DNA of 14,023 bases, from the NCBI GenBank assembly GCA_947451445.1, contig CANFZJ010000037.1:1-14023 (forward strand). Direction: 5' to 3'. This document shows, one piece after another, positions 1 through 6,840 of the stretch (position 1 is the stretch's first letter; each line of letters opens with the position of its first letter). The stretch is from Comamonadaceae bacterium (GTDB taxonomy: Bacteria > Pseudomonadota > Gammaproteobacteria > Burkholderiales > Burkholderiaceae_C). A program made the position numbers and the translations under genes. The notes below the pieces were generated by a model. It was given only the letters and a program-made list of their open reading frames with translations, searched no databases and was not told the origin of the DNA.

Positions 1-162
1 GGAGCCTGTCGGACTTTCGGCATCGAAGCGAAATTCGGCCCCAGCGAGGACAGTTTTTGCCGGATTTGCAGCCGAATAGCTCCGCTATTCGGCAAAAAGA
101 CGGTGAAAAATGGACCGCTGCGGCCGGATTGCAGCCGATGTACCGAAAGTCCGACAGGCTCC
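1..162. repeat. Long imperfect palindromic element at the window edge
   Basis: The first 20 bases (GGAGCCTGTCGGACTTTCGG) are repeated perfectly inverted at 143-162. Between them the two halves remain roughly complementary with small gaps (for example TTCGGCC..CAGCG against its inverted counterpart), and the centre is a 9-bp stem, GCCGAATAG at 71-79 pairing with 85-93 around loop CTCCG. A near-direct repeat CCGGATT(T)GCAGCCGA lies at 60-75 and 124-138. It has no credible coding potential. It sits immediately upstream of xseB and may extend left of the window. It could be a non-autonomous mobile palindrome, a REP/BIME-like repeat or a structured terminator for an upstream gene; no transposase is visible. 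Confidence 0.75.
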
Positions 163-220
163 TAGGGGCCTGCTGCCCGTAAAATCGCGCTCCTTTACGT
201 GTTATTTACCCACCCTGCCC

Positions 221-463
221 ATGCCCCGCGCCCCCGCAAAATCCGCCCTAGACACCCAGCCTGCCAGCTACGAAGCCGCCCAACAGGAGCTGGAGCAGCT
301 GGTTGCCCAGCTGGAATCAGGCCAGATGCCGCTGGAGCAGCTGCTGTCTGGCTACCAGCGTGGCGCACAGCTGCTGCAGTTTTGCCGCGACAAGCTGGAC
401 GCGGTGGAGCAGCAAATCAAAGTGCTGGACCAAGGCGTATTGAAACCATGGGAAGCAGCATGA
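221..463 (+). CDS. xseB: Exodeoxyribonuclease VII small subunit
   Basis: XseB is the small subunit of exonuclease VII, a cytoplasmic single-strand DNA exonuclease in which several XseB chains bind the catalytic XseA. The 80-residue product has the family's helical core: SYEAAQQELEQLVAQLESG, then PLEQLLSGYQRGAQLLQFC and a terminal LDAVEQQIKVL heptad-like helix, matching the usual length of about 80. The ATG at 221 is chosen because the open frame further upstream (ATG at 110) begins inside the palindromic element and would add 37 unrelated residues. No clear Shine-Dalgarno precedes 221. The stop overlaps the ispA start (ATGA at 460-463), so ispA is probably translationally coupled. xseA is not in the window. 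The xseB-ispA-dxs order is the classical proteobacterial arrangement. Confidence 0.93.
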   Translation: MPRAPAKSALDTQPASYEAAQQELEQLVAQLESGQMPLEQLLSGYQRGAQLLQFCRDKLDAVEQQIKVLDQGVLKPWEAA

Positions 464-1428
464 GCAGCGTGGCGTTTGACCTGAACCACTGGAGCGCCCA
501 GCAACTGGCCCGCGTAGAGCAGGCCCTGAGCGACTGGGTAGCCCCCGGTGGCGTGGTGGACGACGAACACCCGGCCCCCGCCGCCCTGCGCGAAGCCATG
601 CGCTACGCCGTGTTGGACGGCGGCAAGCGCCTGCGCCCGCTGCTGGTGCTGGCCGCCCGCGAAGCCGTGGTGGACCGCGAACCCCCCGACGTGGCTGCCG
701 GGCTGGACGATGCCGCTTTGCGCGCCGCCTGCGCTGCCGAGCTGATCCACGCCTATTCATTGGTGCACGACGACATGCCCTGCATGGACAACGACGTGCT
801 GCGCCGGGGCAAGCCCACGGTGCACGTGCAGTTTGGCGAAGCCCAGGCCCTGCTGGCGGGCGATGCATTGCAGGCCCTGGCGTTTGAGTTGCTGACGCCT
901 GAATTTGACGCCTTGGACGCTGCTGCGATTCCCCCCGCCGTGCAGGCCACCCTCTGCCGCCAACTGGCCCAGGCCGCGGGCTACCAGGGCATGGCCGGTG
1001 GCCAGGCGATTGACCTGGCCAGCATCGGCCTGGCGCTGACCGAAGACCAGTTGCGCTGCATGCACCGCCTGAAAACCGGCGCGTTGCTGCAGGGCAGCGT
1101 GATGCTGGGGGCCGCTTGCAGCCGCCGCTGCGTGTCTGCCGCGGCTAAAACGGCGCTGCAAACCTATGGTGCCGCCCTGGGCCTGGCGTTCCAGGTGGTG
1201 GACGACATTCTGGACGTGACCGCCGACTCGGCCACGCTGGGCAAAACGGCGGGCAAAGACGCCGCCCAGGACAAACCCACCTACGTCTCCCTGCTGGGAC
1301 TGGACCGCTCGCAGGCCTACGCCCAGGAGCTGTTAGCCCAGGCCCTGGCCGCGCTGGACGCCAGCACCCTGCCCAACACCCAAGCCCTGCGCGCCCTGGC
1401 GGACATGGTCGTAAACCGCTGCAGCTAG
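460..1428 (+). CDS. ispA: Farnesyl diphosphate synthase (short-chain polyprenyl synthase)
   Basis: IspA condenses DMAPP and IPP to geranyl and then farnesyl diphosphate, the precursor of ubiquinone side chains and undecaprenyl phosphate. The 322-residue product shows GGKRLRP (54-60, IPP binding), the first aspartate-rich motif DDMPCMD (104-110) followed by LRRGKPT, and the second motif VVDDILD with D248, D249 and D252. Length is close to the usual ~300. The start at 460 overlaps the xseB stop and has GGGAA at 450-454, five bases upstream. An in-frame ATG at 448 is possible but would swallow that ribosome site. The DDxxxxD first motif is typical of bacterial FPP synthases; chain length cannot be proved by eye. 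The stop TAG is followed after 20 bp by dxs. Confidence 0.95.
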   Translation: MSSVAFDLNHWSAQQLARVEQALSDWVAPGGVVDDEHPAPAALREAMRYAVLDGGKRLRPLLVLAAREAVVDREPPDVAAGLDDAALRAACAAELIHAYSLVHDDMPCMDNDVLRRGKPTVHVQFGEAQALLAGDALQALAFELLTPEFDALDAAAIPPAVQATLCRQLAQAAGYQGMAGGQAIDLASIGLALTEDQLRCMHRLKTGALLQGSVMLGAACSRRCVSAAAKTALQTYGAALGLAFQVVDDILDVTADSATLGKTAGKDAAQDKPTYVSLLGLDRSQAYAQELLAQALAALDASTLPNTQALRALADMVVNRCS

Positions 1429-1448
1429 TGTAAAAAAATAGGCCCTCG
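1429..1448. repeat. AT-rich repeat remnant between ispA and dxs
   Basis: The 20-bp gap contains AAAAAAATAGGCCCT, which resembles the inverted right end (AGAGGC.TATTTT) of the short repeats at 8764-8811 and 12679-12727. The bases just before it, GCAGCTAG with the ispA stop, resemble the inverted left end (TAGCTGC). It may be a collapsed copy of that family. The AGG in it, at 1440-1442, is the only plausible ribosome site for dxs, six bases upstream of its ATG. The resemblance is short and could be chance. Confidence 0.35.
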
Positions 1449-3356
1449 ATGCACCAATCTCCCTACCCGTTGCTGGACACCATCAACGACCCCGCTGACC
1501 TGCGCCGTTTGCCACGCCACGACCTGAAGCCGTTGGCCGACCAATTACGCGCCTTTGTCATCGACAGCGTGTCCAAAACCGGCGGCCATCTCAGCTCCAA
1601 CCTGGGCACGGTCGAGCTCACGGTGGCGCTGCATTACGTGTTCAACACCCCCGAAGATCGGCTGGTGTGGGACGTGGGCCACCAGACCTATCCGCACAAA
1701 ATCTTGACCGGGCGGCGTGACCGCATGGACACGCTGCGCCAGCTGGGCGGTTTGTCCGGCTTTCCGACCCGCGCCGAGAGTCCGCATGACGCGTTTGGCA
1801 CGGCGCATTCCAGCACCTCCATCTCCGCCGCCCTGGGCATGGCCATGGCCGCCAAGCAGCGCGGCGACAAGCGCCACAGCGTGGCCATCATCGGCGACGG
1901 CGCCATGAGCGCGGGCATGGCCTTCGAGGCGCTGAACAACGCCGGCGTGTGCGACTGCAACCTGTTGGTCATCCTGAACGACAACGACATGAGCATCAGC
2001 CCGCCCGTCGGCGCGCTGAACCGCTACCTGGCCCAGTTGATGAGCGGCCAGTTCTATGCCGCCGCCAAAAACGTCGGCAAGCAGGTCTTGAAGGGCGCGC
2101 CGCCCTTGTTCGAGCTGGCCAAGCGCCTGGAGCAGCACGCCAAAGGCATGGTGGTGCCCGCCACGTTGTTCGAGGCCTTTGGCTTCAACTACATCGGCCC
2201 CATCGACGGGCACGACCTGGACTCGCTGATCCCCACGCTGGAAAACATCAAGCACCTCACCGGCCCGCAATTCCTGCACGTGGTGACCAAAAAAGGCCAG
2301 GGCTACAAGCTGGCCGAGGCCGACCCGGTGGCCTACCACGGCCCCGGCAAGTTCGACCCGGCCGTGGGCCTGCAAAAAGCCAGCAGCCCCAGCAAACCCA
2401 CCTTTACCCAGGTGTTTGGCCAGTGGCTGTGCTACGTGGCGGCTGCGGATACGCGGCTGGTCGGCATCACCCCTGCCATGCGCGAAGGCTCTGGCATGGT
2501 CGAGTTTGAAAAGCGCTTTCCCCAGCGCTACTTTGACGTCGGCAATGCCGAGCAGCACGCCGTTACCTTTGCCGCCGGGCTGGCCTGCGAAGGCCAAAAG
2601 CCGGTGGTCGCCATCTATTCCACCTTCTTGCAGCGCGCCTACGACCAGCTGATCCACGACGTGGCGCTGCAAAACCTGCCAGTGGTGTTCGCGCTGGACC
2701 GCGCCGGTCTGGTCGGGGCCGACGGGGCCACCCACGCCGGGGCCTACGACATCCCCTTTCTGCGCTGCATCCCCAACATGGGTGTGGCCTGCCCGGCCGA
2801 TGAAAACGAATGCCGCCGTTTGTTGAGCAGCGCTTTTGCGCAGGACAACCCGGTGGCCGTGCGCTACCCGCGCGGGGCTGGTGCTGGTGTGGCGATGGAG
2901 TCCGGCCTGCAGCCACTGCCCTACGGCAAGGGCGAAATCCGCCGCCAAGCCAGCCAGCCGAATGGCATTGCCATCCTGGCTTTTGGCACCTTGCTGTACC
3001 CGGCACTGGCCGTGGCCGACACGCTGGACGCCACCGTGGTCAATATGCGCTGGGCCAAGCCGCTGGACGTGGACCTGCTGCTGCAGGTCGCCGCCAGCCA
3101 CAGCGCGTTGGTGACCGTGGAAGACGGCGCGCGGATGGGTGGCGCGGGTAGCGCGGTGCTGGAGGCGCTGCAAGCCGCAGGCATCACCCTGCCGGTGCTG
3201 CAGCTGGGCTTGTCCGATACCTTCATTGAGCACGGCGACCCGGTCAAGCTGATGGCGCTGCAGGGATTAGACGCAGCGGGTATCGAAAAATCTATACGAA
3301 ATCGCTTCCCAGCGCAGGTGGAACTTGCGCAGGCAGCTATTAAATTGGTAGCGTAG
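1449..3356 (+). CDS. dxs: 1-deoxy-D-xylulose-5-phosphate synthase
   Basis: DXS is the thiamine-diphosphate enzyme that joins pyruvate and glyceraldehyde 3-phosphate to DXP, the entry step of the MEP isoprenoid pathway and a precursor for thiamine and pyridoxal. The 635-residue product (E. coli is about 620) has the whole family layout: GGHLSSNLG (45-53), VGHQTYPHK, the ThDP/Mg motif GDGAMSAGMAFE...NDNDMSIS (149-184), HVVTKKGQGY, the pyrimidine domain with E368 (DVGNAEQHAVTFAAG), DRAGLVGADGATHAG (417-431) and RYPRG (472-476). The residue before AEQH is Asn366, where Ile is usual. The C-terminal tail is AT-richer than the rest of the gene. It forms an isoprenoid operon with ispA, 20 bp upstream, and is closed by the terminator at 3403-3438. 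Confidence 0.97.
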   Translation: MHQSPYPLLDTINDPADLRRLPRHDLKPLADQLRAFVIDSVSKTGGHLSSNLGTVELTVALHYVFNTPEDRLVWDVGHQTYPHKILTGRRDRMDTLRQLGGLSGFPTRAESPHDAFGTAHSSTSISAALGMAMAAKQRGDKRHSVAIIGDGAMSAGMAFEALNNAGVCDCNLLVILNDNDMSISPPVGALNRYLAQLMSGQFYAAAKNVGKQVLKGAPPLFELAKRLEQHAKGMVVPATLFEAFGFNYIGPIDGHDLDSLIPTLENIKHLTGPQFLHVVTKKGQGYKLAEADPVAYHGPGKFDPAVGLQKASSPSKPTFTQVFGQWLCYVAAADTRLVGITPAMREGSGMVEFEKRFPQRYFDVGNAEQHAVTFAAGLACEGQKPVVAIYSTFLQRAYDQLIHDVALQNLPVVFALDRAGLVGADGATHAGAYDIPFLRCIPNMGVACPADENECRRLLSSAFAQDNPVAVRYPRGAGAGVAMESGLQPLPYGKGEIRRQASQPNGIAILAFGTLLYPALAVADTLDATVVNMRWAKPLDVDLLLQVAASHSALVTVEDGARMGGAGSAVLEALQAAGITLPVLQLGLSDTFIEHGDPVKLMALQGLDAAGIEKSIRNRFPAQVELAQAAIKLVA

Positions 3357-3402
3357 CCTCGGGGGAAAACCCGCGCCAGAGGGACGTTTTACAGTTCTTA
3401 CA

Positions 3403-3438
3403 ATCGGCCCTGGCAAATCTGTCAGGGCCGATTTTTTT
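3403..3438 (+). terminator. Rho-independent terminator after dxs
   Basis: A perfect 10-bp stem, ATCGGCCCTG (3403-3412) with CAGGGCCGAT (3423-3432), has a 10-nt loop and is followed by a run of seven T (3432-3438). It lies 46 bp after the dxs stop and ends only 33 bp before the dctP ATG. It should therefore end the xseB-ispA-dxs transcript, unless it also acts as an attenuator ahead of dctP. Confidence 0.9.
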
Positions 3439-3471
3439 GGCCTCTTCATTTCACCTTCGGGAGTCATTTCA

Positions 3472-4554
3472 ATGGATCGTCGTTCCCTCATCACCCGCAC
3501 CGGCATTGCAGGCGTATTGGCTGCTGGCATGGCCCCTGCCGTGCACGCCCAGGCCACACTGCGCTGGCGCTTGGCCTCCAGCTTCCCCAAATCGCTGGAC
3601 ACCATTTACGGCGGTGCCGATGTGTTCGCCAAGGCCGTCAAAGCCATGTCGGGTGGCAAGTTTGAAATCACGGTCCATGCTGCAGGCGAGCTGATGCCCG
3701 CCTTTGGCGTGGTGGACGGCGTGCAAAACGGCACCGTGGAGATGTGCCACACCGTGCCGTACTACTTCTATGGCAAAAACCCGGCTTTCGCGCTGGGGGC
3801 CGCCATTCCGTTTGGCCTGAACGCCCGCCAGATGACCGCCTGGATGCTGCACGGCAATGGCCGCAAGCTGATGAACGAGCTGTACGCGGGCTACAACATG
3901 GTCAGCCTGCCTGGTGGCAACACGGGCACCCAGATGGGTGGCTGGTTCCGTAAAGAAGTCAAGTCCAGCGCCGACTTCAAGGGCCTGAAGATGCGCCTGG
4001 GCGGCGGCTTGGTGGGCGAGGTAATGTCCAAAATGGGCGCCGTGCCGCAAAGCATTCCGGGTGGCGAAATCTACCAAGGCCTGGAAAAAGGCACCATCGA
4101 CGCGGCCGAGTTCGTCGGCCCCTACGACGACCAGAAACTGGGCTTCAACAAGGTCGCCCCGTTCTACTACTACCCCGGCTGGTGGGAAGGCGGCCCCGAG
4201 GTCGATTTCTTCATCAACCAAAAAGCCATGGACAGCCTGTCGCCCGAGAACAAAGCCATCGTCGAAGCCGCCTCCATGGTTGCCCACACCGACATGCTGG
4301 CCAAGTACGACGCGTTCAACCCCACCGCGTTGAAGCAACTGGTGGCCGCCAAGACCAAGGTGCTGCCCTTCCCGCAAGAAGTGCTGGTCGCGTCCTTCAA
4401 GGCGTCGATGGAAGTGTTTGCCGAGCTGGACAAAAAGAGCCCCGAGTGGAAGAAGATCTACGCCGACATGCGCACCTTCCAGCGCGACCAGGTGCTGTGG
4501 TTCCGTTTCGCCGAGTCGCGCTTCGACCAGTTCATGCAGCAACAGAAGCTGTAA
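3472..4554 (+). CDS. dctP: TRAP transporter substrate-binding protein, TakP-like (DctP family)
   Basis: This periplasmic receptor captures an organic acid and delivers it to the DctQM permease. The 360-residue product starts with a signal peptide containing a twin-arginine-like RRSLI at residues 3-7, a hydrophobic GIAGVLAAGMAPA stretch and a likely cut after VHA (residue 26). The mature part shows RWRLASSFPKSLDTIYGGA, GNTGTQMGGWF, KGLKMRLGGG with the family's ligand arginine (R175), and DAAEFVGPYDD...YYYPGWWEGGPE. The last block resembles the 2-oxoacid-binding TakP branch, where EWVGPY is more usual; here E213 is followed by Phe. A GGGAG site at 3459-3463 lies 8 bases before the ATG. Substrate (2-oxo or related carboxylate) is inferred from similarity only. 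Its partner genes lie convergently on the other strand, which is unusual. Confidence 0.93.
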   Translation: MDRRSLITRTGIAGVLAAGMAPAVHAQATLRWRLASSFPKSLDTIYGGADVFAKAVKAMSGGKFEITVHAAGELMPAFGVVDGVQNGTVEMCHTVPYYFYGKNPAFALGAAIPFGLNARQMTAWMLHGNGRKLMNELYAGYNMVSLPGGNTGTQMGGWFRKEVKSSADFKGLKMRLGGGLVGEVMSKMGAVPQSIPGGEIYQGLEKGTIDAAEFVGPYDDQKLGFNKVAPFYYYPGWWEGGPEVDFFINQKAMDSLSPENKAIVEAASMVAHTDMLAKYDAFNPTALKQLVAAKTKVLPFPQEVLVASFKASMEVFAELDKKSPEWKKIYADMRTFQRDQVLWFRFAESRFDQFMQQQKL

Positions 4555-4568
4555 CCCTGCGGAGGCAG

Positions 4569-4605
4569 ACGTAAAAAAGCCCCGAATTTCGGGGCTTTTT
4601 TACGT
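4569..4605. terminator. Perfect bidirectional rho-independent terminator
   Basis: Eighteen bases (4569-4586) pair perfectly with 4588-4605 around one central T. The structure contains an A6 tract, a GCCCCGAA stem and a T6 tract (ACGT-A6-GCCCCGAA / TTCGGGGC-T6-ACGT). It is symmetrical, so it can end dctP transcription (+), whose stop lies 14 bp before it, and any transcript arriving from dctM (-). Confidence 0.95.
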
Positions 4606-4615
4606 TCAGCGGGGG

Positions 4616-4890
4616 CTCAGAACGTGTTCACGATCTATTTGGGGCCGCGTTGGGGAGCAATCGGGATGAGTTGGCTGTCAGCGCCCGCCGCATGGGCTCT
4701 CTGCCCATGCCAGGGTGATGGCGGACAAATCGCCCGATTTCTCCCCAACCCGGAGGGCAGTTGCCTTTTCGGGCAGTCTGGGGCGTTGCGGCTTTTGCCC
4801 ATAGCCAGCTATGGGCGGCGAGCCGCGCCTACCAGCCCCTCCCGAAAAGGCAGCTGCGCGGCCCCAAATAGATCGTGAACACGTTCTCAG
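4616..4890. repeat. Three-stem palindromic element with 29-bp terminal inverted repeats
   Basis: The core is 4621-4885. The outer 29 bp (4621-4649) are perfectly inverted at 4857-4885, beginning AACGTGTTCACGATC. Inside are two independent hairpin arms of exactly 99 nt, 4650-4748 and 4758-4856, separated by CCCGGAGGG. Arm A has a 16-bp outer stem (4650-4665 with 4733-4748, one mismatch) and a perfect 8-bp central stem GCATGGGC/GCCCATGC (4690-4697, 4703-4710). Arm B has a 16-bp outer stem (4758-4773 with 4841-4856, one mismatch) and a central 8-bp stem GCCCATAG/CTATGGGC (4797-4804, 4809-4816). CTCAG occurs in direct orientation on both sides (4616-4620, 4886-4890), as a target-site duplication would. 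The inverted repeat can also be extended by AG/CT into those flanks. No coding frame is credible. It looks like a non-autonomous insertion that could fold into a cloverleaf. Confidence 0.85.
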
Positions 4891-5050
4891 GGATGCAGAA
4901 ATGCCAAATATCCCATTTCTGGCGGCACTGGCGGGCGCATTGCGTCGTTGCTACTCGCTTGTGTGGCGTAGCCACACGGCACTCGCAGCGCCTAGCACTG
5001 CATCCCGCCAGCGCTCACCAAAAACGGAACATTGGCAATTTCTGTATTCC
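4891..5050. repeat. Third long imperfect palindrome, abutting the dctM stop
   Basis: The two halves are complementary over almost the whole 160 bp with small gaps. Outer CAGAAA-TGCCA (4896-4906) matches inverted TGGCAATTTCTG (5033-5044). CTGGCGGG (4928-4935) matches CCCGCCAG (5004-5011). The centre is GTGTGGC-GTA-GCCACAC (4961-4977). It begins directly after the CTCAG that flanks the three-stem element and ends at the base before the dctM stop codon. It may be a relative of the elements at 1-162 and 4621-4885, older and more degenerate. I see no gene in it. Confidence 0.65.
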
Positions 5051-6823
5051 TTACTTCTTGTCCTTCTCCAGCGACTCCTGCATCGCCTTCATTGGGTCGT
5101 TGTCGTCGGCTGCTGCCGGGGCCGAAGCGTCCGCGCCGGGCATGCCTGCAGTGGGGTCGGTCGTGGCTTCGGCCTGGGGCATGTTGGCTTCCATCTCTTG
5201 CTGGGTTTTGTCCAAGTCGTAGACCACGGCCTTGTCCAGGCCGCTGGAGACGATGCCGGGGAAGGCGATGATCAGGCCGACCATGATGACCTGGATCAGC
5301 ACGAAGGGCACGGCACCCCAGTAGATCTGCATGGTGGTGACGGGCGGAATTTGCTTCTTGGTGATTTTGTCGGTGTATTCCTTGTTCGGGGCCACGCTGC
5401 GCAGGTAGAACAGCGCAAAGCCGAACGGCGGGTGCATGAATGAGGTTTGCATGTTCACGCCCAGCAGCACGCCGAACCAGATCAGGTCGATACCCAGTTT
5501 GGCGGCCACCGGGGCCAGCAGCGGCACCACGATGAAGGACAGCTCAAAGAAGTCCAGAAAGAACGCCAGGAAGAACACCAGCAAGTTCACCACGATCAAA
5601 AAGCCGGTCTGGCCGCCGGGCAGGCCGGTCAACAGGTGTTCGACCCACACCGGGCCGTCCACGCCCTGGAACACCAGGCTGAAGATGGTGGACCCGATCA
5701 GGATGAACACCACAAAGCACGACAGTTTGGTGGTGGTCTGCAGCGCCTGCTTCAGCAGGGCCAGGCTGAGGCGACCGCGCACCATGGCCATGATGAAGGC
5801 CCCCAGCGCGCCCATCGCACCACCTTCGGTGGGGGTGGCGATGCCCAAAAAGATGGTGCCCAGCACCAAAAAGATCAGCAGCAGCGGTGGGATCAGCACA
5901 AAGGTGACGCGTTCGGCCATGCGCGACAGCAGGCCCAGGCGGGTGGCCTTGTTCAGCAGCGACAGCACCAGGGCCAGCACCACGCCGCCGCACAGCGACA
6001 CCACGATGGTTTCATCGGTCGCCACGGTTTCCACCAGCTCGCCCTTGGCCCAGGTCAGCACCTGCGCGTAGTGCTGGCCCAGATAGACGGCGGTGGCGGT
6101 GCAGACGATGGTCAGCAGCAGCAGCGACAGCAGGCCGCTCTTGCCGTTGTCTTCGCGGATGGTGCGGGCTTCGGGGGGCAGGGCGGGTACCCAGGCCGGT
6201 TTGATGAAGGTCAGCAGGATGACGTAGCCGATGTACATGCCGGTCAGCATGAAGCCGGGGATGAAGGCACCCTTGTACATCTCGCCCACGCTGCGGCCCA
6301 GTTGGTCGGCCAGAATAATCAGCACCAGCGACGGCGGAATGATCTGCGCCAGCGTGCCCGACGCCGCAATGACCCCTGCCGCCACGCGCCGGTCGTAGCC
6401 GTAGCGCAGCATGATGGGCAGCGAGATCAGCCCCATCGAGATGACCGAAGCCGCCACCACCCCGGTGGTGGCGGCCAGCAGCGCGCCCACAAAAATCACC
6501 GCCAGCGCTAAACCGCCGCGCAGCGGGCCAAACAGCTGGCCGATGGTTTCCAGCAGGTCCTCGGCCATGCCGCTGCGTTCCAATATCAGCCCCATCAGGG
6601 TGAAGAACGGAATCGCCAGCAGCGTGTCGTTTTGCATGATGCCGAATATGCGCAACGGCAGTGCCTGCAGCAGCGCCTCGGGCAGCGCGCCCAGTTCAAT
6701 GCCTACAAAGCCAAAAAACAGCCCGCAGGCCCCCAGGCTGAACGCCACCGGAAAGCCAAACAGCAAAAAGCACATCAGCCCCAAAAACATGATGGGGGCC
6801 AGGTTGTGGACGAGAAATTCCAT
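5051..6823 (-). CDS. dctM: TRAP transporter large permease subunit (DctM family, long form)
   Basis: DctM is the ion-coupled transport channel of a TRAP system in the inner membrane. The 590-residue protein is mostly hydrophobic, with many transmembrane segments. It shows family blocks such as IPFFTLMGLILERSGMAEDL, GALLAATTGVVAASVISMG, LPIMLRYGYDRRVAAGVIAASG and LAQIIPPSLVLIILA. A second-half block, GIATPTEGGAMGALGAF, and NMQTSFMHPPFGFALFYL also match. It is longer than the ~430-residue DctM norm, with an extra central segment around TWAKGELVETVATDET and an Ala/Asp/Glu-rich hydrophilic C-terminal tail (about the last 55 residues). Start: the longer frame begins with TTG at 6829, but GGGAG at 6832-6836 is spaced 8 bases from the ATG at 6823 and too close to the TTG. 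dctQ ends 17 bp upstream, so the two form one operon. Confidence 0.94.
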   Translation of the reverse strand: MEFLVHNLAPIMFLGLMCFLLFGFPVAFSLGACGLFFGFVGIELGALPEALLQALPLRIFGIMQNDTLLAIPFFTLMGLILERSGMAEDLLETIGQLFGPLRGGLALAVIFVGALLAATTGVVAASVISMGLISLPIMLRYGYDRRVAAGVIAASGTLAQIIPPSLVLIILADQLGRSVGEMYKGAFIPGFMLTGMYIGYVILLTFIKPAWVPALPPEARTIREDNGKSGLLSLLLLTIVCTATAVYLGQHYAQVLTWAKGELVETVATDETIVVSLCGGVVLALVLSLLNKATRLGLLSRMAERVTFVLIPPLLLIFLVLGTIFLGIATPTEGGAMGALGAFIMAMVRGRLSLALLKQALQTTTKLSCFVVFILIGSTIFSLVFQGVDGPVWVEHLLTGLPGGQTGFLIVVNLLVFFLAFFLDFFELSFIVVPLLAPVAAKLGIDLIWFGVLLGVNMQTSFMHPPFGFALFYLRSVAPNKEYTDKITKKQIPPVTTMQIYWGAVPFVLIQVIMVGLIIAFPGIVSSGLDKAVVYDLDKTQQEMEANMPQAEATTDPTAGMPGADASAPAAADDNDPMKAMQESLEKDKK

Positions 6824-6840
6824 AGTCAAAGCTCCCTTGT

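Noticed and set aside
110..220. Longer xseB start at 110
   Set aside because: It lies inside the palindromic element and adds 37 residues foreign to XseB.
1545..3233. 562-residue open frame on the - strand opposite dxs
   Set aside because: Antisense shadow of a GC-rich gene; low-complexity Gly/His/Gln-rich translation with no family motifs, while dxs is unmistakable.
3469..4542. 357-residue open frame on the - strand opposite dctP
   Set aside because: Shadow frame in the mirrored codon phase; no recognisable domain.
4616..4890. Autonomous insertion sequence or CRISPR array
   Set aside because: No transposase frame and no regularly spaced direct repeats; the region is inverted-repeat DNA only.
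4624..5443. Small + strand frames across the dctP-dctM gap
   Set aside because: They run through palindromic DNA or opposite dctM, have no motifs, and their composition follows the inverted repeats.
5447..6511. 354-residue open frame on the + strand opposite dctM
   Set aside because: His/Gln/Gly-rich translation typical of reversed transmembrane codons; dctM is well supported on the other strand.
6824..6829. TTG start for dctM two codons upstream
   Set aside because: The GGGAG site is too close to the TTG and properly spaced for the ATG at 6823.
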